Shown: piece by piece, positions 35,017 to 43,710 of the stretch | How the letters are laid out: the number at the start of each line of letters is the position of its first letter | How positions within the stretch are numbered: the stretch's first letter is position 1 | DNA from: Hyphomonadaceae bacterium | Lineage (GTDB): Bacteria; Pseudomonadota; Alphaproteobacteria; Caulobacterales; Aquidulcibacteraceae | Reading direction: 5' to 3' | Length of the DNA stretch: 64,000 nt | Assembly: GCA_022841905.1 (NCBI GenBank) | Contig: JALHQO010000005.1 | Span: forward strand, 186,001-250,000 | Program-made: the position numbers and the translations under genes | The notes under the pieces: model-generated | What the model saw: only the letters and a program-made list of their open reading frames with translations | What the model was told of the DNA's origin: nothing | Databases searched by the model: none

Positions 35017-36456
35017 CTAAGCGGCGGTGCGGGCGGCGACGACCGGGGCGTCGAGCGTGAAGGAAAAGAGCGAGCCTTGGCCCATTTCGCTCTTGGCCTG
35101 GATTTGGCCGCCCATCAGCCGGGCCAAGCGCAGTGAGATCGACAGCCCCAAGCCCGGCCCCTCGCCCTCGGCGCACATACGCGTGCGTCCGAAAATCATA
35201 GCCAGCTGCGCGCGTGACATGCCGGCGCCGGTATCGGCGATGGTGAAAGCCAAGCGCGCGCGCGTTGCGTCGATCGGCTGCGCGCGCAGCGCGACACGGA
35301 CGCCGCCATGCGTCGTGTAGCGCACCGCGTTGGCGACGAGATTGAACAACACTTGCCGCACGCGCAGCGGATCGATCTCGACCAACGGCGGCATGGCAGG
35401 CGCGATATCGAGGAAGAGCTCGATTTCTTTATCCTGCGCCGCCGGTTTGAACGCCGCGACGACGCCGCGCACGATTTCGCGCGGATCGGCTTGCTTGATC
35501 TTGATGCGCAGCTGGCCGTTCTCGAGCCGATCGAGATCGGAGAGATCGTCCAACACAAGCTTCAGCACCTCCCCCGCTTGCGCCAATGTCGCGATGTGCG
35601 AGCGCGCTTGTGGCGTCGCAGCGGCGCGCTTCAAATGCTCGGCGGCGCCAATCAGCGCCATCATCGGTGTGCGCAATTCCGCGTTCATGCGCTGAATCAT
35701 GTCGCTTTTCGCGGCTGCGGCGGCAGCGGCGGACTGGCGTTCGCGGATGGCCGCACCTTCGGCTTGCGCTTGGGCGGCATCCGATGCGAGCAGGCTGCGC
35801 CACAGATTGACGCCGAAGCCGATCAACAAGAACGCGCCGATCAGCGGCATGAGTTCGAGCGGATTGCGCGCGCCGCCGATCAAATAGTCCGCAATCGGCA
35901 AGCCCATCAGAAACGCAATCGTCGGCCCCACGCCCGCCGCCGAAAGTGCGGGCGTTGCGCGCAACGTCGCCGCCGCGTTGGCCAGGCCGCCGCAAATGTA
36001 AATCACCGCGAGAGTCTCGCCGGGCACGTAAGGTGCGAACCAAAGCATCGCCGCGATGATGTTGCCGTAAGCGCTCTGCGCCGCCGTCCAGGCCACCAGC
36101 CCCGCCAGGCGCGGTGGCGCATCGCCCTGCTCACACCGGCGCAGCAATCGTGCGTACACAGCACGGTCGATCAAGATCACGCCGACCAAGCCGACGAGCC
36201 AGACAAACGGCCAGATCGCGCCAAGCAGCGACGTCGCCACAGCGGCAACAATCGCGCATGACGCAATGCGCAGCCACGAATTGGCGACACGCGCCCGCGC
36301 CACGCTCATCAGCCCACGCAAGCGCCTGCCAGCCAGATCCGTGGTCCTGGCGGCGTCAGTGTCTGGAGAGAGTGTCCCGGCGGCGTCCAAAGTGTTCGGG
36401 AGTGTGACAGCGGCAAGCTGAAGCTTGGTTAATGTTGCCGTTGAACGAGCGTTCAA
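35017..36456 (-). CDS. Membrane histidine kinase-like protein with Ala at the phospho-acceptor
   Basis: A 479-residue protein with about six membrane helices over residues 60-215 (including LRIASCAIVAAVATSLLGAIW and TIAFLMGLPIADYLI), a coiled linker, and a HisKA-HATPase module. N-box (QVLFNLVANAVRYT), G1 (ADTGAGM) and G2 (GPGLGLSIS) ATP-site motifs are intact. The H-box reads DMIQRMNAELRTPMMALIG: the expected His in the H-E-L-R-T-P motif is Ala-259 (codon at 35680-35682). Autophosphorylation at the normal site should be impossible. It might be a pseudokinase that modulates another kinase, or a phosphatase-type regulator. No response regulator adjoins. Confidence 0.85.
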   Translation of the reverse strand: MNARSTATLTKLQLAAVTLPNTLDAAGTLSPDTDAARTTDLAGRRLRGLMSVARARVANSWLRIASCAIVAAVATSLLGAIWPFVWLVGLVGVILIDRAVYARLLRRCEQGDAPPRLAGLVAWTAAQSAYGNIIAAMLWFAPYVPGETLAVIYICGGLANAAATLRATPALSAAGVGPTIAFLMGLPIADYLIGGARNPLELMPLIGAFLLIGFGVNLWRSLLASDAAQAQAEGAAIRERQSAAAAAAAKSDMIQRMNAELRTPMMALIGAAEHLKRAAATPQARSHIATLAQAGEVLKLVLDDLSDLDRLENGQLRIKIKQADPREIVRGVVAAFKPAAQDKEIELFLDIAPAMPPLVEIDPLRVRQVLFNLVANAVRYTTHGGVRVALRAQPIDATRARLAFTIADTGAGMSRAQLAMIFGRTRMCAEGEGPGLGLSISLRLARLMGGQIQAKSEMGQGSLFSFTLDAPVVAARTAA

Positions 36457-36490
36457 ATGGCGCTAGTGCGGCTCTTGGGAGGAATAAGAA

Positions 36491-37033
36491 ATGCGCCTCG
36501 CGATCATCGCCGCTTTGGCGGCTCTTGTGCTCGCTCCCCTGTCAGCCCGCGCCGAAGTGGTCAGCGCTTCGCCGAGCGCCTTCTTGATCCAAGCCGAAGC
36601 GGACGTCGCCACCACGCCGGATCAGGCTTGGCGCGCAATCGGCCGGATCGAGCGCTGGTGGAGCGGCGCGCACACCTATTCTGGCGACGCGAGCCGCCTC
36701 AGCCTGGATGTCCGCGCGGGCGGTTGCTGGTGCGAACGCTGGGGCCGCGGCCAATCCGTGGAGCATGGCCGCGTGGTTTTGGGGATGGAGCGCGAAGGCG
36801 TGCGCACGCTGCGCGTCGCGGCTGCTTTAGGCCCGCTTCAAGAAATGAGCGTAAACGCGGTGTTGACCTTCACCATCGCGCCGCACGCCTCCGGAGCCAG
36901 AATGACGATGACCTACCGTGTCTCCGGAGACGCAAATCTCGGCCTCGATCAGATCGCACCGGTCGTCGATACGGTGCTGATGGAACAATTTGGGCGTCTC
37001 AATCGCTATAGTGCATCGGGATCGCCAGAATAA
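36491..37033 (+). CDS. SRPBCC-type secreted protein
   Basis: A 180-residue protein with signal peptide MRLAIIAALAALVLAPLSARA. The mature domain looks like a START/SRPBCC fold: FLIQAEADVATTPDQAWRAI begins the first strand-helix, WWSGAHTYSG follows, VRAGGCWCERWG holds two cysteines, and a long strand-helix closes with YRVSGDANLGLDQIAPVVDTVLMEQFGRL. Such domains bind hydrophobic ligands. GGGAGGAA lies just before the ATG. Divergent from the kinase-like gene, 34 bp apart. Confidence 0.8.
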   Translation: MRLAIIAALAALVLAPLSARAEVVSASPSAFLIQAEADVATTPDQAWRAIGRIERWWSGAHTYSGDASRLSLDVRAGGCWCERWGRGQSVEHGRVVLGMEREGVRTLRVAAALGPLQEMSVNAVLTFTIAPHASGARMTMTYRVSGDANLGLDQIAPVVDTVLMEQFGRLNRYSASGSPE

Positions 37034-37131
37034 TTTCCGTTGTTCATTGCCGGCTCAGCTTGGCGGTACCAGTTTCCGTTTTGATGCGGGCAGCCTTCGC
37101 TGGCCCGCTAATGGGATATGGAGGGATTTTC

Positions 37132-37788
37132 ATGATCCGCAAATTTATGGCGGGCCTCGCGGCCGTCATGTTCATTGCCAGCTGCACCAACGTCGATCCA
37201 GTGACCGGCGAACGCACCCGTAACAATACCGGCACAGGCGCCATTATCGGCGCTATCGTCGGCGCAGGCGCCGGCACGCTCGCCGGTGGCGACGACCGCC
37301 GCAACGCGCTCATCGGCGCGGGCATCGGCGCGCTCGCAGGCGCAGGCATCGGTCTCTACATGGACCGCACCTACGAAAACCTGCGCGAGCGGCTTGCCGG
37401 CACCGGCGTTGGCGTAACGCGCGTCAACCAACAACAAATCCTGCTCAACTTCCCGGCCGATCTCACCTTCGATTTCGACCGCGACGCTGTGAAGGCCCAG
37501 TTCGTGCCAACGTTGCGCGATGTCGGCAACGTCCTGCGCGAATATGAGCAAACCACGGTGGACGTGTACGGCCACGCCGACTCGGTTGGCGCCGATGCGT
37601 ACAACCAAGACCTCTCGGAACGCCGCGCCATGAACGTCGCTTCCGTGCTGATCTCGGGCGGCGTCATCCGTCAGCGTTTGATCACGCAAGGCTACGGCGA
37701 GAGCCGTCCGATCGCGTCGAACGCGACCGACGATGGCCGCGCGCGTAACCGCCGCGTCGAGGTTTATATCAGCGCCTTCACCGGCTGA
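37132..37788 (+). CDS. OmpA-family lipoprotein with glycine zipper
   Basis: A 218-residue outer-membrane lipoprotein. The signal ends at FIASC; a glycine-zipper segment follows (GAIIGAIVGAGAGTLAGG and GAGIGALAGAGIGLYMD), then a C-terminal OmpA-like peptidoglycan-binding domain with LTFDFDRDAVKAQF, VDVYGHADSVGADAYNQDLSERRA and GYGESRPIASN..DGRARNRRVEVYI. This is the YiaD/Pal-like arrangement that tethers the outer membrane to the wall. ATG at 37132 with GGAGGG at 37120-37125. A strong terminator follows. Confidence 0.92.
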   Translation: MIRKFMAGLAAVMFIASCTNVDPVTGERTRNNTGTGAIIGAIVGAGAGTLAGGDDRRNALIGAGIGALAGAGIGLYMDRTYENLRERLAGTGVGVTRVNQQQILLNFPADLTFDFDRDAVKAQFVPTLRDVGNVLREYEQTTVDVYGHADSVGADAYNQDLSERRAMNVASVLISGGVIRQRLITQGYGESRPIASNATDDGRARNRRVEVYISAFTG

Positions 37789-37812
37789 TGAACGCCTAAA
37801 TTGAACCACGAG

Positions 37813-37849
37813 ACGCCGCCACGCTCACACGTGGCGGCGTTTTCGTTTT
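37813..37849 (+). terminator. Terminator after the OmpA-like gene
   Basis: Perfect 11-bp stem ACGCCGCCACG / CGTGGCGGCGT, six-base loop, then TTTCGTTTT. Confidence 0.92.
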
Positions 37850-37861
37850 GAGGAGTCCGTT

Positions 37862-38314
37862 ATGATGCGCGCTTTGATCCTGGTCGCTGCCCTCGCCGCT
37901 TGCTCGCCGCCGGCGCCGGAACGGGCAGAAACACCGCCGCCCGAGGCGGCAGCGATTGTGCCGACCGCCGTCGATAACATCGCGGCTATGCCGGCCTGGG
38001 GCGAAGCACGCGCCAACGGCGTCGATTTTCGCGGCGTCGGCCAAGAGCCGGGCTGGATGATCGACATCTACACCCAAGGCCGCATCATGCTTCTGCTCGA
38101 CTACGGCGAAACGCTCACCGAATTCCCGCTGCCGGCGCCAGCCTATCCGGTCGAAGGCGCGACGCGCTACGACACGCAGGCGGACGGAAAGACGCTGAGC
38201 GTCATCGTGCGGCGAACGCCGTGCCAGGACGCCATGAGCGGCGAAGCGTTTCCCTCGACTGTGGAGATCGTGATCGACGGCCGCACGCTCAACGGTTGCG
38301 GACGGAGCGTCTAA
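37862..38314 (+). CDS. COG3650-like lipoprotein, first of a tandem pair
   Basis: A 150-residue lipoprotein; signal MMRALILVAALAAC, then a proline/alanine linker. The mature domain carries ANGVDFRGVGQEPGWMIDIY, LLLDYGETLTEFPLP and TPCQDAMSGEAFPSTVEI..DGRTLNGCGRSV, the pattern of the uncharacterised COG3650 envelope family, with a conserved Cys pair. AGGAG lies just before ATG. Its stop overlaps the start of a diverged paralog (TAATG). Confidence 0.75.
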   Translation: MMRALILVAALAACSPPAPERAETPPPEAAAIVPTAVDNIAAMPAWGEARANGVDFRGVGQEPGWMIDIYTQGRIMLLLDYGETLTEFPLPAPAYPVEGATRYDTQADGKTLSVIVRRTPCQDAMSGEAFPSTVEIVIDGRTLNGCGRSV

Positions 38315-38739
38315 TGCGCGCCGTCTTCGCCGCCCTCGCGCTGCTCGGCGCATGCACGTCAGCGCCGCGTGACCTGCCGCCGCCGAACTTACCAGAGCGC
38401 ACAGGCACTGACCCGATCATAGCGGCGCGCGCCGATGGCGTCGTTTTTCGCGCTGTCGGCGTATCGCCAGATTTTGTGCTGCACATCCACCGCAACGACG
38501 CGATGATTTATCTGAGCTGGGATGAGGGTGCCCAGGAGGAGACGTTCAACCAAGTCCGCGTCGTGCTGCCCGCCTATCGCGGCACGGTTTACGAGGCCAA
38601 TACCGAACGCCACGATCTACGCGTCGAGATCCGCCAAGGCGTGTGCCGCGATCCAAACCTCGGGCCGGAGACATTCTCCGCGTCTGTAACGGTGCACATA
38701 GACGGCGTGGTGCGCCGCGGCTGCGGGCGGGAGCTTTAG
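38314..38739 (+). CDS. COG3650-like lipoprotein, second of a tandem pair
   Basis: A 141-residue lipoprotein; signal MRAVFAALALLGAC. It aligns with its upstream neighbour throughout: ADGVVFRAVGVSPDFVLHIH, YLSWDEGAQEETFN, GVCRDPNLGPETFSASVTVHIDG, GCGREL. Cysteines at the two equivalent positions are kept. ATG at 38314 overlaps the preceding TAA, so translation is coupled. Clearly a tandem duplication; function unknown. Confidence 0.72.
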   Translation: MRAVFAALALLGACTSAPRDLPPPNLPERTGTDPIIAARADGVVFRAVGVSPDFVLHIHRNDAMIYLSWDEGAQEETFNQVRVVLPAYRGTVYEANTERHDLRVEIRQGVCRDPNLGPETFSASVTVHIDGVVRRGCGREL

Positions 38740-38756
38740 CCCCGCTCAAATGCATG

Positions 38757-38782
38757 AGGGCGCACGCTTAAGCGCACGCCCT
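38757..38782. terminator. Stem-loop between convergent genes
   Basis: AGGGCG and CGCCCT enclose a smaller CGC-TTAA-GCG palindrome. It sits between the COG3650-like gene and the helicase stop and is followed by TAATATT. Confidence 0.55.
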
Positions 38783-38806
38783 AATATTCGCATCAATGCG
38801 CTGAGC

Positions 38807-40231
38807 TTAGACGCGAACGGCCGGCTTGCGCTTCAGGCGACGCGCCGGGCCGGCATTGGACCAGACATCATTGCCCTTACGGTCGCGGCGATCGCCACGA
38901 TCATTGCGCCCCTGCTCTTCACGCGCGCGGCTGGGCGCATGGCCCTGCTTGGCGTGCGCATTGCCGTGAGCATCGGAAGCGTGATGCTTCTTCTGCGCCG
39001 GCTTGCGGGCGGGATGCACTGAGCGGCCAGCCGGGCCCTTCGGGCGAACGACGCGTTCGTCGGCGCGCGGCGTGCGCAGCGACATGTCGGTTTCCATCAC
39101 CGGCACCGCTTGCTTGGTGAGGCGCTCGATGTCTTTCAGGTAAGCGCGTTCATCCGGTGCGCAGAACGAGATTGCGATACCGCCAGCGCCGGCGCGCGCG
39201 GTGCGGCCGATGCGGTGGACATATTGCTCCGGCACGTTGGGCAAATCGAAATTGATGACGTGCGAGATGTCATCAACGTCGATGCCCCGCGCGGCGACTT
39301 CGGTGGCGACCAGAATCCGCGTCTGGCCCTTCTTGAAGCCGTCGAGCGCGCGCGTGCGCTGGCCTTGGCTCTTGTTGCCGTGGATGGCGTCGGTGCTGAA
39401 GCCGGCGCTCTCCAGCTTCTTCGCAACGCGGTCGGCGCCGTGCTTGGTGCGGGCGAAGACCAAAGCGCGTTTGATGCCCTTATTGGCCAGAAGCGCGTGC
39501 AGCAGATCCTGCTTCTTCGATTGATCGACGTGGATCACGGCCTGCTCGACACGCTCGGCGGTGGTCGATTGCGGCGCAACCGACACCTTTTCCGGACGGT
39601 CGAGGAATTGCGCGGCCAGTTCTTCAATCGCCGGCGGCATTGTCGCCGAGAAGAAGACGGTCTGGCGCGTGCGCGGCAGGATGGTCGCGATTTTGCGCAG
39701 GTCGTGAATGAAGCCCATGTCCATCATGTGGTCGGCTTCGTCGAGGACGAGGATTTCAACCTTGTCGAGCCGGATCGAACGCTGGCTTACGTGATCGAGC
39801 AGACGGCCCGGCGTGGCGACGACAATATCGACGCCGCGGAACATGGCTTGCTTTTGCTTGTGCATCGAAGCGCCGCCGAAAATGACGGCGGTAGAGAGGC
39901 CAAGGAATTTGCCGTAAGCGCGGAAGCTGTCGCCGATTTGCGCGGCCAGTTCGCGCGTCGGCGCGAGCACCAGCGTGCGGCAAGATTTCTCGCCCGCATG
40001 TTTGCGATCCTTGTGCAGGCGATCGAGAATCGGCAGCGCGAACGCCGCCGTCTTGCCGGTGCCGGTTTGGGCGAGACCGATGAGGTCGCGGCCCTTCTGC
40101 ACGATCGGAATGGCCTGGATTTGGATCGGAGTCGGTTGGGTATAACCCTCAGCTTCAAGCGCCTTCAGGATCGGCGCGGAAACGCCGAGGTCTTGGAATG
40201 TGGTCACAATTGAACTTTCAGCCGCCCGCAT
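38807..40231 (-). CDS. DEAD-box RNA helicase (RhlE type)
   Basis: A 474-residue ATP-dependent RNA helicase. Q motif TTFQDLGVSAPILKAL..GYTQPTPIQ, motif I AQTGTGKT (54-61), Ia APTRELAAQI, II VLDEADHMMDMG, III SATMP, then helicase-C motifs including ATEVAARGIDVDDISHVINFD and YVHRIGRTARAGAGG. The last 90 residues are a basic, histidine- and arginine-rich tail, as in RhlE proteins used in rRNA and mRNA remodelling. ATG at 40231; GTG at 40207 is possible. A candidate promoter lies 150 bp upstream, implying a long 5' leader. Confidence 0.94.
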   Translation of the reverse strand: MRAAESSIVTTFQDLGVSAPILKALEAEGYTQPTPIQIQAIPIVQKGRDLIGLAQTGTGKTAAFALPILDRLHKDRKHAGEKSCRTLVLAPTRELAAQIGDSFRAYGKFLGLSTAVIFGGASMHKQKQAMFRGVDIVVATPGRLLDHVSQRSIRLDKVEILVLDEADHMMDMGFIHDLRKIATILPRTRQTVFFSATMPPAIEELAAQFLDRPEKVSVAPQSTTAERVEQAVIHVDQSKKQDLLHALLANKGIKRALVFARTKHGADRVAKKLESAGFSTDAIHGNKSQGQRTRALDGFKKGQTRILVATEVAARGIDVDDISHVINFDLPNVPEQYVHRIGRTARAGAGGIAISFCAPDERAYLKDIERLTKQAVPVMETDMSLRTPRADERVVRPKGPAGRSVHPARKPAQKKHHASDAHGNAHAKQGHAPSRAREEQGRNDRGDRRDRKGNDVWSNAGPARRLKRKPAVRV

Positions 40232-40381
40232 CCGCGCGACGGCTCATCAGATCAGGAACGATGCGACGGCGAAGAAAGGCGGCGAGCTGCGTATTTTGCG
40301 CTCAAAGCCGAACGTCGATGGTGGCGTTCCGGGGGACCGCGTTCAGCGGGCGTCTTTGCCTGCGAACGGTCGCTAGAGCCG

Positions 40382-40410
40382 CATATCGGCCGAAAGCCTT
40401 TATAAGTCAA
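40382..40410 (-). promoter_or_regulatory. Candidate promoter of the DEAD-box helicase gene
   Basis: On the minus strand, TTGACT (40405-40410) and GATATG (40382-40387) are 17 bp apart. This would give a leader of about 145 nt before the ATG at 40231. The -10 is weak. The rest of the 293-bp divergent spacer to ppc holds nothing else I can name. Confidence 0.4.
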
Positions 40411-40524
40411 TAACGCTCCCAGCATAGGCGCCCTGCATAAGGCGCGTGCTCACCGCCTACGCAGAGCCCATAATGCGCCGCTGAACCGAGCGCGCCGCGA
40501 CGGAAACTGCTAGGCTTTCCGCCC

Positions 40525-43218
40525 ATGGCCGATAACGCCTCCCCCTCCGCGGACGCCGAGCGCTCGATCGCGCAGAACCCGGACATTAAGTATCTCGGCC
40601 GCGTGCTGGGCGATGTTATCCGCGCTTATGCGGGTCAGACGGTTTTCGAGCGCATCGAAACCATTCGCGCCGCCTCGGTCGAGCGCCACCGCACCGATCT
40701 GGCGTCCGGCATCGCCACGCCGGCGCTCGACGCGCTTTCGCTCGACGACACGCTCGCCTTCGTGCGCGGCTTCATGTTGTTTTCGATGCTGGCGAACTTG
40801 GCCGAGGACCGCCAAGGCGGCGCGGCTGAAGCCGGCGCGGAGCTGGCGGACGCTGTGCTCGAACTGGAAACGCTCGGCGCGACGCGCGCCAAAATCGCTG
40901 CCTTTCTCGAAGACGCGCTGATCGTGCCGGTGCTGACAGCGCATCCAACGGAAGTCCGCCGCAAGAGCCTGATCGATCATCGCAACCACATCGCTGATCT
41001 GATGAAGATGAAGGATCAGGGCCACACAGAAACCGAAGGCGGTGATTTGATCGACCGCGCCATCCAGCGCCACGTCGCCATCCTCTGGCAAACCCGCCCG
41101 CTGCGCCACGAGCGCCTCTATGTCAGCGACGAGGTCGAGACCGCAATCGCGTACTTCCGCGACGTCTTTCTCAAAATCCTGCCCGGGCTCTATGCGCGCT
41201 GGCATCGCGCTTTGGGGGCGCGGCCGCCTTCGTTCCTGCGCCTCGGCAGCTGGATCGGCGGCGACCGTGACGGCAATCCCAACGTCACCGCCGAGTCACT
41301 CGACTACGCCCTGGCGCGCGGCGCCGAGACGGTGATCGAAAATTATCTCGATCAATTGCACGACCTTGGCGCGAGGCTCTCGCTCTCATCCGAGCTTGCC
41401 AGCATAACGCCAGAGCTTGACGCGCTCGCCAACGCCAGCGGCGATGACGGCGAAGCGCGACGTGACGAACCCTATCGCCGCGCCATCACCGGCATGTACG
41501 CGCGCCTCGCCGCAACTTATGCCGCCTTCACCGGCCACCCGCCGCCACGGCCATCGAAATATAAAGCCAAAGCCTACGCGAGTGCCGACGCGCTTCTCGA
41601 CGATCTGCACATCGTGCAAAACGCGCTCGCCGCTAACGGCGATGGCGGCTTGGGGCGTGGCGGCGCGGTCGGGCGACTGATCCGCTTGGTCGAAACATGC
41701 GGCTTCTACCTCGCCACGCTCGATCTCCGGCAAAACGCCGACGTGCACGAACGCGTCATCGCGGAAATGTTCGCCGCCGCCGGTGTCACGCCCGATTATC
41801 TCGCGCTGCCGGAGGAAGAGCGCGTCGCGTTGCTGCGCGCCGAACTGGCCGGCAAGCGCCTGCTCTCGTTCCCCGGCGCGACCTATTCGGAAGAAGCCCA
41901 GTCCGAACTCGCCATCCTGCGGAGCGCGGCCGCAGCGCTCGAACGCTACGGCCCGCACTGCATCGACAATTACATCATCTCAAAGGCGGCGAGCATTTCC
42001 GATGTGCTCGAAGTATATGTGTTGTTGAAGGAGGCCGGCGTTTATCGCGCGGGCGAGGCGTGCCCGATCATGGTCGTCCCACTGTTCGAGACCATCGAAG
42101 ACCTCGAACGCGCACCCGCCATCATGAGCGATCTCTTCGCGCTGCCGGAGTTCACCGCGCTGGCGACAGCGCGCGGGCATCAGGAAGTGATGGTCGGCTA
42201 TTCGGACTCCAACAAGGATGGCGGCTATCTCACTTCGGTGTGGAGCCTGCACGAATCCAGCCGTGCGCTCGCGCCTGTGTTTGAGCGCGCCGACGTGGCG
42301 CTGCAACTCTTCCACGGACGCGGCGGCGCGGTGGGCCGGGGTGGCGGCTCCTCATTCCAGGCTATTCGCGGTCAACCGCCGGGCACGGTGAACGGCCGCA
42401 TCCGCATCACCGAACAAGGCGAAGTCATCGCCGCGAAATACGGCACCCGCGAAAGCGCCATCGCCAATCTCGAAGCCATGGCCTCCGCCACGTTGCTCGC
42501 ATCAATGGCGCCGCCCTCGCTCAGCGCGCGCGACGAGAAGCGCTTTGCGGCGGCGATGCAAAAGATGTCCGACACCGCGTTCGCTGCCTATCGCGCGCTG
42601 GTGTACGAGACGCCCGCCTTCAACGCCTTCTTCCGCCAGATTACGCCGATCGCGGAGATCGCAGGCTTGAAGATCGGCTCGCGCCCATCGAGCCGCACCA
42701 AGTCCGACCGCATCGAAGATTTGCGCGCTATTCCTTGGGTGTTCTCATGGAGCCAAGCGCGCATCATGCTGCCGGGCTGGTACGGCGCCGGCCACGGTCT
42801 CGCTGCGTGCGATGATCTGAAACTGCTGCGCGACATGGCGCAAGCGTGGCCGTTCCTACGCTCGACGCTCGCCAATCTCGAAATGGTGCTCGCCAAGTCC
42901 GACATGGGCGTGGCCGAGCACTATCTTTCACTCGTGGAGGATCGCGCCGCTGGCAAAGCGATCTTTGCTGAGATTCGGGATGCATGGCGGCAAACGCACG
43001 ACGCCTTGCTCAACGTCACCGGCCAGTCGCGTCTTCTCGAAATGCAGCCAGCGCTCGACAAATCAATCCGCCTACGCCTGCCCTACATCGAGCCGCTCAA
43101 CTTCCTGCAAGTGGAGATGCTGAAACGTCACCGCGCCGGCGAGGACGACCCGCGCATCCGCGAAGGCATTCAGCTCTCCCTCAACGCCATCGCAACGGCG
43201 CTGCGTAATAGCGGTTAA
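40525..43218 (+). CDS. ppc: Phosphoenolpyruvate carboxylase
   Basis: Adds bicarbonate to PEP to give oxaloacetate, replenishing the TCA cycle. The 897 residues have the catalytic histidine motif LTAHPTEVRRKS (His-140), SWIGGDRDGNPNVTAES, the second active-site block MVGYSDSNKDGGYLTS, the glycine-rich LFHGRGGAVGRGGGSS, and the C-terminal end with RNSG, close to the conserved R-N-T-G. Size and motif order are those of bacterial PEPC. The ATG at 40525 is the only reasonable start. Its stop overlaps that of the converging YciI-like gene. Confidence 0.98.
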   Translation: MADNASPSADAERSIAQNPDIKYLGRVLGDVIRAYAGQTVFERIETIRAASVERHRTDLASGIATPALDALSLDDTLAFVRGFMLFSMLANLAEDRQGGAAEAGAELADAVLELETLGATRAKIAAFLEDALIVPVLTAHPTEVRRKSLIDHRNHIADLMKMKDQGHTETEGGDLIDRAIQRHVAILWQTRPLRHERLYVSDEVETAIAYFRDVFLKILPGLYARWHRALGARPPSFLRLGSWIGGDRDGNPNVTAESLDYALARGAETVIENYLDQLHDLGARLSLSSELASITPELDALANASGDDGEARRDEPYRRAITGMYARLAATYAAFTGHPPPRPSKYKAKAYASADALLDDLHIVQNALAANGDGGLGRGGAVGRLIRLVETCGFYLATLDLRQNADVHERVIAEMFAAAGVTPDYLALPEEERVALLRAELAGKRLLSFPGATYSEEAQSELAILRSAAAALERYGPHCIDNYIISKAASISDVLEVYVLLKEAGVYRAGEACPIMVVPLFETIEDLERAPAIMSDLFALPEFTALATARGHQEVMVGYSDSNKDGGYLTSVWSLHESSRALAPVFERADVALQLFHGRGGAVGRGGGSSFQAIRGQPPGTVNGRIRITEQGEVIAAKYGTRESAIANLEAMASATLLASMAPPSLSARDEKRFAAAMQKMSDTAFAAYRALVYETPAFNAFFRQITPIAEIAGLKIGSRPSSRTKSDRIEDLRAIPWVFSWSQARIMLPGWYGAGHGLAACDDLKLLRDMAQAWPFLRSTLANLEMVLAKSDMGVAEHYLSLVEDRAAGKAIFAEIRDAWRQTHDALLNVTGQSRLLEMQPALDKSIRLRLPYIEPLNFLQVEMLKRHRAGEDDPRIREGIQLSLNAIATALRNSG

Positions 43219-43619
43219 GTAGCGGGCAGCGGCGTCTCCACGCGAAAACGCGGACGCCACTCGCGCAACTCCGCCACGAAAATCCCACTCGTGATTGCAG
43301 GATCGGCGGCGAGAATGGCCCGCGCCTCGTCGATGTTCACGGCGCTGACGATCGCCATACCGCCATCGTCGCTCGCGTAGCCGCCTCCCGCAAAGAGGCG
43401 CCCTTCTGTCTGCAATTGGCGCATGTACGCCGCGTGCGGTCCGAGCCCCTGCTCACGCATCGGCACGCCCTCGCGCCAGGCCGGACCGCGCGAATACTGA
43501 AACAGAAAGATTTGCTGTACCGCCGCCGCTTCCGCTTGCGCACGAGCGCCTGTCGCACAAGCAGGCGCGACCGCGAGCATCGCCGCTACGAATATCATTC
43601 CGACCAATCGGCTCACCAT
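43215..43619 (-). CDS. YciI-like secreted protein
   Basis: A 134-residue protein with a signal peptide MVSRLVGMIFVAAMLAVAPACA that may instead be a lipobox-type signal. The mature part is a YciI-like ferredoxin-fold domain: QIFLFQYSRGPAWREGVPM, LGPHAAYMRQLQTEGRLFAGG, GGMAIVSAVNIDEARAILAADPAI, and ELREWRPRF. YciI proteins resemble muconolactone isomerase; export is unusual. ATG at 43619. The divergent TetR gene is 91 bp away, with a shared palindrome. Confidence 0.8.
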   Translation of the reverse strand: MVSRLVGMIFVAAMLAVAPACATGARAQAEAAAVQQIFLFQYSRGPAWREGVPMREQGLGPHAAYMRQLQTEGRLFAGGGYASDDGGMAIVSAVNIDEARAILAADPAITSGIFVAELREWRPRFRVETPLPAT

Positions 43620-43655
43620 CCCACCCTCCCGGCGCGTGACTGGACTTTTTGGCGG

Positions 43656-43671
43656 CATACCATATGGTATG
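43656..43671. promoter_or_regulatory. Palindromic candidate operator between tetR-like and yciI-like genes
   Basis: CATACCATATGGTATG is a perfect 16-bp palindrome, immediately followed by a further GTATGG. It lies in the centre of the 91-bp divergent spacer, where the -10 regions of both genes would fall, the classic place for autoregulation by the neighbouring TetR protein. Confidence 0.75.
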
Positions 43672-43710
43672 GTATGGAAAGCGCAAGCCCGAATCGGCGC
43701 CGAAATAATC

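Noticed and set aside
36457..37011. A 184-codon frame overlapping the SRPBCC gene
   Set aside because: Out-of-frame translation, Arg/Gly-rich, with no signal peptide; the SRPBCC frame has a signal peptide and ribosome binding site.
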